Source: an uncultured Pedobacter sp. (GTDB lineage: Bacteria > Bacteroidota > Bacteroidia > Sphingobacteriales > Sphingobacteriaceae). From it: DNA of 19,154 nt. The notes beneath the pieces were generated by a model. The model searched no databases, had not been told where the DNA came from, and was given only the letters and a program-made list of their open reading frames with translations. The stretch spans positions 1 through 19,154 of the forward strand of contig NZ_CAMLHF010000099.1 in the NCBI RefSeq assembly GCF_946479715.1, read 5' to 3'. Shown here piece after piece: positions 7,447 through 15,441 of this stretch (the first letter of the stretch is position 1; the number at the start of each line of letters is the position of its first letter). Made by a program: the position numbers and the translations under genes.

Positions 7447-10400
7447 ATGAGAACTTTTTTAACAACCCTATCTCTACTATTGGCTACCTCGGCCGTATTT
7501 GGGCAGCAATTGCCGTCTGAACTGCAAACCCCTGAAGTAGTTTCTGTCAATAGAATGCCAATGCGAGCATCGTCTTTTGCTTTTGAAAACAAAAGCCTTG
7601 CTACTAAAAGAGAGAAAGAAAAATCCGAATACTTTTTAACCCTAAATGGACAGTGGAAATTTAATTGGGTACAGGATCCGCGCAAGCGTCCGGATGATTT
7701 TTTTAAAACGGATTTTGACGATAGCAAATGGGATAATTTTAAGGTACCTGCCAATTGGGAGACCAATGGATATGGCTTGCCCATCTATGTAAATCAACCA
7801 TATGAATTTGCCGGTCGTAAAAATACAGGCGCTAAAATGAATCCTCCTTTTGATATTCCAGTGGATAATAATCCTGTAGGGTCTTATCGTAAGAAGTTTA
7901 GTCTGCCCCAGAATTGGGATGGTCGACAAGTATTTATTCATCTTGGGGCTGTAAAATCGGCCTTTTATATCTGGATAAATGGTAAAAAAGTGGGCTATAG
8001 CGAAGACAGTAAACTTGCAGCGGAATTTGATATTACCAAATACGTAAAGTCCGGAGAAAACCTGGTTGCGTTGCAGGTATATCGATGGAGTGATGGTAGT
8101 TACCTGGAGTGTCAGGATATGTGGCGTATTTCGGGTATTGAGCGCGATGTTTATCTGTATGCTACACCGAAATTGGATGTAAGAGATTTTAAAGCAATAG
8201 CAACACTTGATAAATCATATAAAAACGGAATTTTTTCCCTTACTGCAGAAATAGATAATTACAGAATAGACAAGAAAACCATGCACAGCAGGCCTGATAG
8301 CTTTGCTGTGGAATTAGACCTAGTAGATCCTAAAGGGAAATCTGTTTACAAAGATGAAACAAAAGGAGTTAAAACAGTTCTTGGGAATTTTAAAAGCACA
8401 GTTAGTTTTAATGCACAGGTAGAAAATGTAGCAGCATGGACTGCGGAAACACCAAATCTTTATACACTATTCATCACACTTAAAGATAAAAAAGGAGCGG
8501 TTTTAGAGATTATTCCTCAGCGCATCGGTTTCCGTACGGTTGAACTGGTAAATAACAACTTTCTGGTAAATGGTAAGCGGGTATTCTTTAAAGGTGTTAA
8601 TCGTCATGAACATAATGCAACCCAAGGACATACACTTACCCGTGCCGATATGAGAAAAGATATGGAGATGATGAAAAAGCTGAATGTAAACTCAGTTAGG
8701 CATTCTCATTACCCTCCTGATCCATATTGGATGGAGTTATGTGATGAATATGGTCTTTATGTTGTTGACGAAGCAAATATAGAATCTCATGGTCGCTATT
8801 ACGATCTGGCGTATACGCTGGGTAACGATAAACAATGGAGGGTTCCTCATTTGGAGCGTATTAAAAGAATGTATGAACGCGATAAAAATCATTCGTCGGT
8901 AATCACATGGTCGCTTGGAAACGAAGCAGGAAATGGAGTTAATTTTTATGAGGGTTACGACTGGTTAAAGTCAAATGACATCAGACCGGTACAATACGAA
9001 CGCGCAGAGGAAGATTACAATACAGATATGATTGTGCCTCAATATCCAGATCCGAATTGGCTTAAGGAATATGCTAACAGCAAGCCAGACAGACCTCTTA
9101 TTATGAGCGAATTTGCACACATTATGGGCAATAGTCTGGGTAACTTTAAAGAATATTGGGACGTTATAGAAAGCCAGCCTAATTTACAGGGAGGCTTTAT
9201 TTGGGAGTGGATAGATCAGGCAATTGATACGGTTAAAAATGGTAAACGCATTAATGCATATGGGGGAGACTTTCCATTAAGTGGGCCCGTTAATCAGGAT
9301 TTTAGTGATAATGATTTTTGCGTAAAGGGCGTTGTGACCAATTATAGAGGAATGACGCCAATGGCTGTTGAGGTAAAAAAGGTATATCAGTATATTAAAA
9401 CAGCTTATAACGGGTCAAATAAGATCAGCATCAATAATTCTTACTTCTTTAAGAACCTGGATAATGTTGGGCTTGCCTGGGAACTTCTGGAAAATGGGAA
9501 GGTTATAGAGAAGGGTAGCATAAGTGCTTTAAATATTGATCCAAGAACAGAAAAGGAGATCAGCTTACCAATTCAAACCAAGGCTAAGGAAGGGGCAGAA
9601 TACTTTTTAAATATTTATTATAACCTTAAAAAGGAAGAGCCATTTTTACCAGCAGGATATAACATCGCAGCAGAACAATTTGCATGGAACGGTACAGCTC
9701 TACCTGTTAAAATAGCAACTGCTAGTGGCAAGTTATTGATAGAAAAAGAGTCAGGTAAAGCTCTTGTAAAAGGCAAAGACTTTTCTGTAGCCTTTGATAT
9801 GGCAGCGGGTATTATGAGCAGCTACAGTATTAAAGGGATTCAAATGCTTACCGAAGGACCAATCCCAGCATTTTGGCGTGCACCTACAGATAATGATATC
9901 GGCGCAGGTTTTAACAGTAGCTTAAGGAAATGGCGCAATGCTTATACCGAAGGTAAACTAAGTGTGGCAGATATCAAACAAGATGGATCAGGTGATGTGA
10001 CCGCCACATTTACAAAAGAGTTGATAAATGGTGATGCCACTGTAACGCAAATATTTACTGTCAGGGCAGATGGAGGGGTTAAGGTAGACAACAAGTTTAC
10101 GGCCATCAAAGGAAAGTATCCGTTAATGCAGCGTATCGGTAATGATCTGCAATTGAGCAAGGAGTTTAGTAAAATTAATTTCTATGGCCGCGGCCCTGGA
10201 GAAACTTATTGGGATCGTAAAACAGGATCATTTATTGGCCTGTATAGTCAAACTGTTGATGAGCAGTATTTCCCATATGCACGTCCACAGGAAAGTGGCA
10301 ATAAAACAGATGTACGCTGGGTGAATTTTACAGATAAAAAAGGAAAGGGGCTAAGCTTCGGTATGGCCGACAGCTTATTGAGCTTCTCAGCACTTCCATA

Positions 10401-10605
10401 TTCGCTAAATGATCTTGATCCGGAAGAAGAGAAACAGCAGTATCATTCAGGTGAACTTGTTAAGCGGGATAAGATTTATATGCACATGGATTTGATTCAA
10501 AGTGGTGTACAGGGAATTGACAGTTGGGGTTCAATGCCATTACAGGAATACAGAGTTCCTTTTGTAAAACATGAATATTCTTACTGGATAAAACCAATAA
10601 AATAA
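7447..10605 (+). CDS. Exported glycoside hydrolase family 2 beta-galactosidase (LacZ-type)
   Basis: 1052 aa, full length for LacZ-type GH2 enzymes, with a signal peptide (about 1-19, ending VFGQ), so it should be periplasmic or surface-associated, unlike cytoplasmic E. coli LacZ. Domain order is a sugar-binding domain (about 60-240), an Ig-like domain (about 245-363), a TIM barrel (about 365-650), a second Ig-like domain, and the LacZ small-chain-like domain 5 (about 765-1045). Catalytic residues are the acid/base E493 in SLGNEAGNG and the nucleophile E555 in MSEFAHIMGN. The Mg-site equivalents are E446 and H448 in DEANIESHG, and NRHEHN (385-390) lines the active site. It probably removes terminal beta-galactose from plant or other glycans; the natural substrate may not be lactose. 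Its neighbourhood (divergent DUF3472 gene, flanking palindromes) suggests sugar-responsive repression. Confidence 0.93.
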   Translation: MRTFLTTLSLLLATSAVFGQQLPSELQTPEVVSVNRMPMRASSFAFENKSLATKREKEKSEYFLTLNGQWKFNWVQDPRKRPDDFFKTDFDDSKWDNFKVPANWETNGYGLPIYVNQPYEFAGRKNTGAKMNPPFDIPVDNNPVGSYRKKFSLPQNWDGRQVFIHLGAVKSAFYIWINGKKVGYSEDSKLAAEFDITKYVKSGENLVALQVYRWSDGSYLECQDMWRISGIERDVYLYATPKLDVRDFKAIATLDKSYKNGIFSLTAEIDNYRIDKKTMHSRPDSFAVELDLVDPKGKSVYKDETKGVKTVLGNFKSTVSFNAQVENVAAWTAETPNLYTLFITLKDKKGAVLEIIPQRIGFRTVELVNNNFLVNGKRVFFKGVNRHEHNATQGHTLTRADMRKDMEMMKKLNVNSVRHSHYPPDPYWMELCDEYGLYVVDEANIESHGRYYDLAYTLGNDKQWRVPHLERIKRMYERDKNHSSVITWSLGNEAGNGVNFYEGYDWLKSNDIRPVQYERAEEDYNTDMIVPQYPDPNWLKEYANSKPDRPLIMSEFAHIMGNSLGNFKEYWDVIESQPNLQGGFIWEWIDQAIDTVKNGKRINAYGGDFPLSGPVNQDFSDNDFCVKGVVTNYRGMTPMAVEVKKVYQYIKTAYNGSNKISINNSYFFKNLDNVGLAWELLENGKVIEKGSISALNIDPRTEKEISLPIQTKAKEGAEYFLNIYYNLKKEEPFLPAGYNIAAEQFAWNGTALPVKIATASGKLLIEKESGKALVKGKDFSVAFDMAAGIMSSYSIKGIQMLTEGPIPAFWRAPTDNDIGAGFNSSLRKWRNAYTEGKLSVADIKQDGSGDVTATFTKELINGDATVTQIFTVRADGGVKVDNKFTAIKGKYPLMQRIGNDLQLSKEFSKINFYGRGPGETYWDRKTGSFIGLYSQTVDEQYFPYARPQESGNKTDVRWVNFTDKKGKGLSFGMADSLLSFSALPYSLNDLDPEEEKQQYHSGELVKRDKIYMHMDLIQSGVQGIDSWGSMPLQEYRVPFVKHEYSYWIKPIK

Positions 10606-10654
10606 TCAAACAAAAAGGGAACGTAAGTTTACGTTCCCTTTTTGTTTGATTATT
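10601..10654. terminator. Perfect 26-bp hairpin terminator after the beta-galactosidase gene
   Basis: Bases 10601-10626 are exactly complementary to 10629-10654. The stem includes the stop codon (10603-10605) and carries A-rich and T-rich arms around a GGGAACGT/ACGTTCCC core, so it can act as an intrinsic terminator in both directions. It also ends the leftward hemW-SDR operon, whose last stop is at 10734. Confidence 0.85.
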
Positions 10655-10687
10655 TTATTCCTTTTGGTCTGATTTTGAAATGATTGC

Positions 10688-10699
10688 GCAAACGTTTGC
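10688..10699. promoter_or_regulatory. Second palindromic operator-like site GCAAACGTTTGC
   Basis: A perfect 12-bp palindrome with the same core as the site at 7374-7383. ATTGC (10683-10687) and GCAAT (10698-10702) add a second, offset inverted repeat. It lies between the terminator and the 3' end of the SDR gene, where no start is nearby, so it may be an auxiliary site for repressor looping over about 3.3 kb or a leftover of a former promoter region. Confidence 0.4.
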
Positions 10700-10733
10700 A
10701 ATTTTTACCATCTCACAGATTACTAGTGAAGTG

Positions 10734-11519
10734 TTAGGTAACTTTTGCAGTTCTAAGGTATTTAGAGAATCTTAAAGGGAATAATCTTTTAAACAAAACA
10801 CCCTTCACTTCTTTACCGCCAATGTATACTTCCTCTTTGTTTGATTTAACACCCTGAACGATCTTCTTGGCGCAATCTTCCGCTAACATGCCATTTTCCT
10901 GTGCGCTATCCATGGTGCCCTGTGGTGTGCCATTTGCCGTTAATGCATTAAGCGTAACGTTGGTTTTAATGAAACCAGGACAGATAATTGTAATGTTTAT
11001 CTTTTTGTCGTATACCTCTGACCTAAGTGAATCAAAATATCCATGCAACGCGTGTTTTGATGCTGAATAAGCAGAACGCATCCTTGTGCCAAACTTTCCA
11101 ACCAGGCTGCTTATGCAAACAATATTGCCACCGCCATTTGCAATCATATTGGGCAGCACTGCTTTGCTTAGGATAGTTGTTCCCCAAAAGTTGACATTCA
11201 TTAAACGTTGTTCAGTTTCGAGATCGGTTTCCAGAGCCAACCCACGCTGACTAATTCCGCCACTGTTGATCAGAATATCAATGTGACCATAAATACGAAT
11301 GGCCTCTTCGGCTTTCCCACTTAGGGCGGTTGTATTTTCAAGATCTAAGGACAATACATGAATGTTTACCGGATTCTTGCAATTGGTTTTAACCCGAAAT
11401 AGCTCATCACGATTGCGTGAAGATATAATTAATCTTGCTCCGGCTTTATTGTATTCGTAAACCAGGGCCTCGCCAATTCCTGAAGATGCGCCGGTAATCC
11501 AAACAACTTTATTATTCAT
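10734..11519 (-). CDS. SDR family NAD(P)-dependent oxidoreductase
   Basis: 261 aa, the usual length of a classical short-chain dehydrogenase/reductase. The Rossmann cofactor motif TGASSGIG is at 9-16, with SSR at 34-36 after beta-2 suggesting NADPH preference. The catalytic set is N110 (MNVNFWG), S137/S138 (VCISSLVG), Y151 and K155 (YSASK). The structural NNAG motif reads NSGG here (85-88), an unusual but conservative change. The C-terminal tail (FKRLFPLRFSKYLRTAKV) is basic and hydrophobic, as in SDRs that associate with membranes or lipids. It follows hemW with only 3 nt between stop and start, so the two are one transcript; whether they share a pathway is unclear. The substrate is not predictable. 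Confidence 0.88.
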   Translation of the reverse strand: MNNKVVWITGASSGIGEALVYEYNKAGARLIISSRNRDELFRVKTNCKNPVNIHVLSLDLENTTALSGKAEEAIRIYGHIDILINSGGISQRGLALETDLETEQRLMNVNFWGTTILSKAVLPNMIANGGGNIVCISSLVGKFGTRMRSAYSASKHALHGYFDSLRSEVYDKKINITIICPGFIKTNVTLNALTANGTPQGTMDSAQENGMLAEDCAKKIVQGVKSNKEEVYIGGKEVKGVLFKRLFPLRFSKYLRTAKVT

Positions 11520-11522
11520 TAC

Positions 11523-12668
11523 TTAATATTTAAGGTGATCATCTTCTGTTATAAACAATTCAGATGCTATATGATCTGCAAATAATTTGCCATCTAAAGT
11601 TAAAACAAGATGGTCATTCTGATTCTCCAACCACTTTTTTTCTATAAAAGGCTTTATATTTTTAATAGTGTCAGTTAAGAACACCTTACCAAAATCTGAC
11701 TCAATTTTAGCTAAACTTGTACCCCACATTGTTCTTAGTGAGGTCATAATATATTCATTAAACCTGTCATAAAGGCTAAGTTCTTCAACCGTTTCGGCGA
11801 GTTTTCCGGCTTGCAATTCGCTTAGGTAGGCTGCATTATTTGCGATATTAAGATATCGTGTTTTGCCGCTAAAACCATGAGCAGATGGGCCTATTCCCAA
11901 ATAAGGAACCCCACGCCAATAATTGGTGTTATGAACGGCATACTGGCCTGGTTTGCTGAAATTCGAAATTTCATAATGCTCAAAACCGCCTTCTTTTAAT
12001 TTATCAATAAGCGTAATAAATTGAGAGGCGCTCTGTTCATCATTAACAGGAGTTTGTTTGCCTTTTTTTATTGCATTTGCAAGTGCAGTACGTGGCTCAA
12101 CAGTTAATGAATATGCCGAAATATGTGGCGTTTGGAATTCAATAGCTTTATTAATATTGCTCAACCATTTGTTGTCGGTTAACAAAGGATAGCCATAAAT
12201 AAGATCGATGCTTAGGTTTTCAAATCCTGCATCCTGACTGCGTTTTATGCAGGTTTCAGCTTCGCCTGCATTATGGGCTCTGTTCATCCATATCAGATCC
12301 TCATCAAAAAAAGATTGTATTCCGATACTGAATCTATTAACCGGTAGCTGTCTTAATTCATTGATCTTTTTAGCATCAAGATCATCAGGATTGGCCTCAA
12401 TGGTGATCTCGGCATCTGATGAAACAGAGAAATGTTTAGTTATGGTATTGAATATTTTTTCAAAGCCTTTGGATGGAAGCACAGATGGTGTTCCTCCTCC
12501 AAAATAAATAGTGCTGATCTGATCGGTTACTCTGGATTTTTTACGAATAATTTCCTCGCATATCGCATCAGTCATCTCATCAACGTATTTTAAAGAAGTG
12601 CTGAAATGAAAGTCGCAATAGCTACAGGCTTTCTTGCAAAAAGGAATATGGATATAAATGCCGGACAT
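11523..12668 (-). CDS. hemW: HemW-type radical SAM protein (heme chaperone, formerly annotated coproporphyrinogen III oxidase)
   Basis: 381 aa, the normal HemW length. The radical SAM [4Fe-4S] motif is C11-x3-C15-x2-C18 in IPFCKKACSYCDFHF. The fourth cysteine that marks true HemN (CxC after the third) is absent here (residue 20 is F), which favours HemW. The SAM-binding GGGTPS is at 57-62. Also visible are FSIGIQSF and a C-terminal HemN_C-like region (about 300-375). Known HemW proteins bind heme and deliver it to respiratory enzymes; they are cytoplasmic or membrane-associated. It is the first gene of a tight two-gene unit with the SDR. The start ATG at 12668 gives the standard MSGIYIHIPFC N-terminus. 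Confidence 0.9.
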   Translation of the reverse strand: MSGIYIHIPFCKKACSYCDFHFSTSLKYVDEMTDAICEEIIRKKSRVTDQISTIYFGGGTPSVLPSKGFEKIFNTITKHFSVSSDAEITIEANPDDLDAKKINELRQLPVNRFSIGIQSFFDEDLIWMNRAHNAGEAETCIKRSQDAGFENLSIDLIYGYPLLTDNKWLSNINKAIEFQTPHISAYSLTVEPRTALANAIKKGKQTPVNDEQSASQFITLIDKLKEGGFEHYEISNFSKPGQYAVHNTNYWRGVPYLGIGPSAHGFSGKTRYLNIANNAAYLSELQAGKLAETVEELSLYDRFNEYIMTSLRTMWGTSLAKIESDFGKVFLTDTIKNIKPFIEKKWLENQNDHLVLTLDGKLFADHIASELFITEDDHLKY

Positions 12669-12755
12669 CTGGCAAAAATAAGGTATAAAAATGACTTGTG
12701 TACAGAAGAAAACGTCTGTATTCAGGAGTATAGAGACTATAAAGAGCTGATCAGA

Positions 12756-13964
12756 TTAGCGAAGGTAATTACTAATTAGTTTACGACGCTCAAAAGAACG
12801 TATAATCTCGTTTTCTAGCGGAGTATGTGAAATCCTAGTATTACTATCCCATGTCTCACTGCTGTACGGAATGTTCTTCATCAATCCCACATCGTGGATC
12901 TTTGGTGTGATGATCATGTATTTCTCTTTCGAAAGCGCATCATCGTAATCGTACATTAAGATTTTTGCATCATAAAACAATTTCTTAGCCGTCACAAAAC
13001 CAAATGTGGCCTTGCTGGTGAATTTAATGTCCGCAAAGTCAAGAACGGTAGCGCCATCTGCAGTCTTTTTAAAATTCAATATCGTATTTACTTCTGTGTC
13101 TTTTAATTTTAGTGGACCGCTCAGGTCAAATGAAAAGTTAAGGATTTTCCCTTCAAGTTTCAATACGTCATAATTCTCAGTATCAATGAATATCTTTCCG
13201 GCGAACATATTATGGGGCTTGTTACTTTTAGGCGTACACATGATTACAGCAATTTCATGCATATTAATTCCCGTTATATATTGGATGATACGGCAATCAT
13301 ACAGAGAATCCGGCTTTTTCGTTATTGGTTTTCGCACAATATTACTTGGTAAATATCCTGTAGACATAAAGCTAAAGAAACTAAAGTTGGTAAAGCTGAT
13401 CATACTTTTCTCAAGATTAGCATACCTCGTTTGTAGTGGTTGCCAGCCAGTCATGGCAAAACTCTGCCATTGGCCGTTAAAAATAGCTTCCTGCATGCCA
13501 GTGTAGGTATTTCCCTCCTTTGTGAACTGCCTGATGTATCCTTTGCCATAATACTTCCTGGTAGCATGGGGATAAGTTTTTTCAAATGCTTTCCTGATCA
13601 GCTGGACTGCACCATCACCGTCAACCACCACCGGATCAAGACTGATGGATGCAGGGCTAAGCACGATTGATAAGTGTTGGGTGGTATCTGTAACCGTAAT
13701 TTTTTTGGTCTGATAACCGACATAAGATATGCTTAATGTAACAGGAAGCACATCTGTATGAATCTCAAAAGCACCTTCATCATTACTTACGGTAGCATTG
13801 TGATTCTGGTCATTGTAAATGCTTGCATTGGGCAAGGCTTGTTTATTGGTTGAATCTGCAACAATTCCATGCAGTTTAATGCCTGAATATACCTGGGCAA
13901 AAAGCTCCGGCATGCAAAAAGTAAAACCAAGACAATAAAGAAAAAGAATCTGATAAAATCGCAT
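12756..13964 (-). CDS. Exported protein with CarboxypepD_reg-like domain
   Basis: 402 aa from the ATG at 13964. The frame stays open to a TTG at 13997, but that would overlap the upstream terminator stem and add a second hydrophobic stretch in front of the signal peptide, so 13964 is preferred. The signal sequence is about 1-24 (ends PELFAQ). Residues about 29-105 form a carboxypeptidase-regulatory-like beta-sandwich (LHGIVADSTNKQALPNASIY, then ISYVGYQTKKI), the same module that precedes the plug in TonB-dependent receptors, but no TonB barrel follows. The remaining about 300 residues are beta-rich with no recognised catalytic motif. Such proteins are common in the Bacteroidota envelope. It is separated from the peptide operon by a terminator and by 87 nt from hemW. 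Function unknown. Confidence 0.75.
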   Translation of the reverse strand: MRFYQILFLYCLGFTFCMPELFAQVYSGIKLHGIVADSTNKQALPNASIYNDQNHNATVSNDEGAFEIHTDVLPVTLSISYVGYQTKKITVTDTTQHLSIVLSPASISLDPVVVDGDGAVQLIRKAFEKTYPHATRKYYGKGYIRQFTKEGNTYTGMQEAIFNGQWQSFAMTGWQPLQTRYANLEKSMISFTNFSFFSFMSTGYLPSNIVRKPITKKPDSLYDCRIIQYITGINMHEIAVIMCTPKSNKPHNMFAGKIFIDTENYDVLKLEGKILNFSFDLSGPLKLKDTEVNTILNFKKTADGATVLDFADIKFTSKATFGFVTAKKLFYDAKILMYDYDDALSKEKYMIITPKIHDVGLMKNIPYSSETWDSNTRISHTPLENEIIRSFERRKLISNYLR

Positions 13965-13974
13965 AGGGATAAAA

Positions 13975-14025
13975 ATAAGAAATAAAAATAGGAGCAATGG
14001 TATTGCGCAATACCATGCTCCTATT
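13975..14025 (-). terminator. Intrinsic terminator after the peptide operon
   Basis: GCAATACCAT (14007-14016) plus GCTCCTATT (14017-14025) pairs with ATGGTATTGC (13997-14006) plus AATAGGAGC (13987-13995), leaving one bulged A at 13996: a 19-bp stem. On the minus strand it is followed by a T-rich run (ATTTTTATTTCTTATTTTT). It ends the leftward operon just after the 52-aa peptide gene and separates it from the CarboxypepD_reg-like gene. Confidence 0.85.
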
Positions 14026-14040
14026 GTAGACTGTCAGCCT

Positions 14041-14199
14041 CTAAAGGGTAACGGTAGCACTCGCTTCCCAGCCGTCATTGCTTGCTTTAGCAGAAAGACT
14101 CCATGCAGCAAACTCCATTCTCTCTTCCAGCTCTTCTACTTCGAACATTTTAACCAACTCTGGCTGATAGTCCTGTAATTCTTCGGTTGAATTTTTCAT
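14041..14199 (-). CDS. 52-aa acidic small peptide, candidate RiPP-type precursor
   Basis: Small gene with ATG at 14197-14199 and TAG at 14041-14043. The N-terminal two-thirds is acidic and helix-prone (MKNSTEELQDY, then EVEELEERMEFAA at 20-32), like the leader peptides of ribosomally made, modified peptides. The last 20 residues (WSLSAKASNDGWEASATVTL, 33-52) are rich in Ser, Thr and Ala, with W33 and W44, no Cys and only one Lys: a plausible core. It lies 45 nt after a PqqD-M50 protease gene, on the same strand, and is directly followed by a strong terminator, so it is the last gene of that operon. No signal peptide or Gly-Gly cleavage site is evident. No family is recognised; the precursor role is inferred from size, composition and neighbours. 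Confidence 0.75.
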   Translation of the reverse strand: MKNSTEELQDYQPELVKMFEVEELEERMEFAAWSLSAKASNDGWEASATVTL

Positions 14200-14244
14200 A
14201 ATAGTAAATAATTAATAGGTTATCCGGATGAAATTAAATAGACA

Positions 14245-15441
14245 TCAGTAAGCCACCCGGCCTAACTTAGCTGATGCAACCCGCGAGTTTTTTATAATAA
14301 AATGATATAACATCCTCCCCACTAGCCAATAAAAAATAAATACAAAAAGATATTCACTCTTCAAGTCGTTGAATGAAAGTTCCAGCCTTATCATTTTCAT
14401 AAACAGATCTGAAAGGATAGCCGGAAAATGAATTATACTATCAAAGTGGCTTATAAGCATAAAGCCCATATAAATCAAAATAAAAGCAGTGTTAGCCATA
14501 CCGTAAATAAATAGCCATTTATCTGTTCGGCTAAAAACAACAGGCAAGTGTTTACTGCGTGAAAAAAGTGCTCCAAAAACTTCTTTTACCAGTTTATTGG
14601 CCTTTGGCAGTAGATTCGGCGTGTTGGTAATATCTGAAAACACCCAGTAACCATCCATACGCACAAAAGGATTCAGCTCGAACAATATTTTCAGATTGAT
14701 AAGATAAAAGGCGGTCAGCAGGGTTTTGTTGCCTGTAAAATAAAAAATCAGAAACAGACAGACAGTGTAAAGCAATTCATTGGTTGCACCTGCCAGATTT
14801 ACTATGATACGGCGTTTTTTAGGCACTTGCCAAATGTTGGTTACATCTGAATATAACACCGGAAAAATAAGGTAAAAAGCAAAACCGACCTCCCCATGTT
14901 CCGTGCCTGCTTCACGGCAGGCTGCAATGTGTCCGAGTTCGTGTATCAGCACCGAGGGGTAAACCAAACAGGCCAAAAGTAACAAGTTGGTATTTGTCCA
15001 TTCCAGAGCCTGTTGCGGCGGATAATTGATCAGTACCAAGGCAACTAGGCCTGCAAGTATAGTGATCAGCATGAAAAATAAGCGCGGCGAGTACAAGAAA
15101 CGAAAGGGAGCAGATAAAGCTCCTGCTACCGAAGCTGAAAAGAATGGCACTTGCAAATGAAGGTATTTCCCCTTTTTCTGAACCGTCCCATTTTCTTCTT
15201 CTGTTAGTATTTGAAAGCCGGATAGCTTTTCCTTTGCAAGCTGGCGAAATATATCGGTACTTAAGTTTGTATTAAAATGCAGGTTAAAGTCCTGTGCAGC
15301 TTCTTCATAGCTCTGATGTTTCTGCAGTAACTGTACCAGGGTGGCGCTTGCCTGATTCAACCGCATATGGCGGCCATCCATGGTTTTTAATACCCAGCGG
15401 CTGTTGTCTGTTTCAGAAAGTGAGAGGTCTTTAATTAGCAT
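14245..15441 (-). CDS. Membrane M50-family zinc metalloprotease with N-terminal PqqD/RRE-like domain
   Basis: 398 aa. Residues about 1-80 resemble a PqqD-type winged-helix RiPP recognition element (RWVLKTMDGRHMRLNQASA followed by a helical pair), the module that binds leader peptides. Residues about 115-385 are a multi-spanning M50 (site-2 protease-like) domain: the zinc motif H167-E168-L-G-H171 (LIHELGHIAACREAG) in a membrane segment and the third-ligand motif NPFVRMDGYW (257-266, D263). Membrane segments are around 121-140, 151-170, 212-236, 240-256, 309-332 and 364-383. It resembles the peptide zinc metalloproteases (YydH-like) of modified-peptide clusters. Its start overlaps the end of the terpenoid-enzyme gene by 11 nt, indicating translational coupling, and the 52-aa peptide gene follows. 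Likely job: bind, cleave and perhaps help export the modified peptide. Confidence 0.82.
   Translation of the reverse strand: MLIKDLSLSETDNSRWVLKTMDGRHMRLNQASATLVQLLQKHQSYEEAAQDFNLHFNTNLSTDIFRQLAKEKLSGFQILTEEENGTVQKKGKYLHLQVPFFSASVAGALSAPFRFLYSPRLFFMLITILAGLVALVLINYPPQQALEWTNTNLLLLACLVYPSVLIHELGHIAACREAGTEHGEVGFAFYLIFPVLYSDVTNIWQVPKKRRIIVNLAGATNELLYTVCLFLIFYFTGNKTLLTAFYLINLKILFELNPFVRMDGYWVFSDITNTPNLLPKANKLVKEVFGALFSRSKHLPVVFSRTDKWLFIYGMANTAFILIYMGFMLISHFDSIIHFPAILSDLFMKMIRLELSFNDLKSEYLFVFIFYWLVGRMLYHFIIKNSRVASAKLGRVAY

Noticed and set aside
7642..7941. 99-codon leftward frame inside the beta-galactosidase gene
   Set aside because: Antisense to the conserved sugar-binding domain of GH2; no start context or family resemblance.
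13965..13997. Upstream TTG start for the CarboxypepD_reg-like protein
   Set aside because: It overlaps the terminator stem and would put an extra hydrophobic stretch before a good signal peptide; the ATG at 13964 is better.
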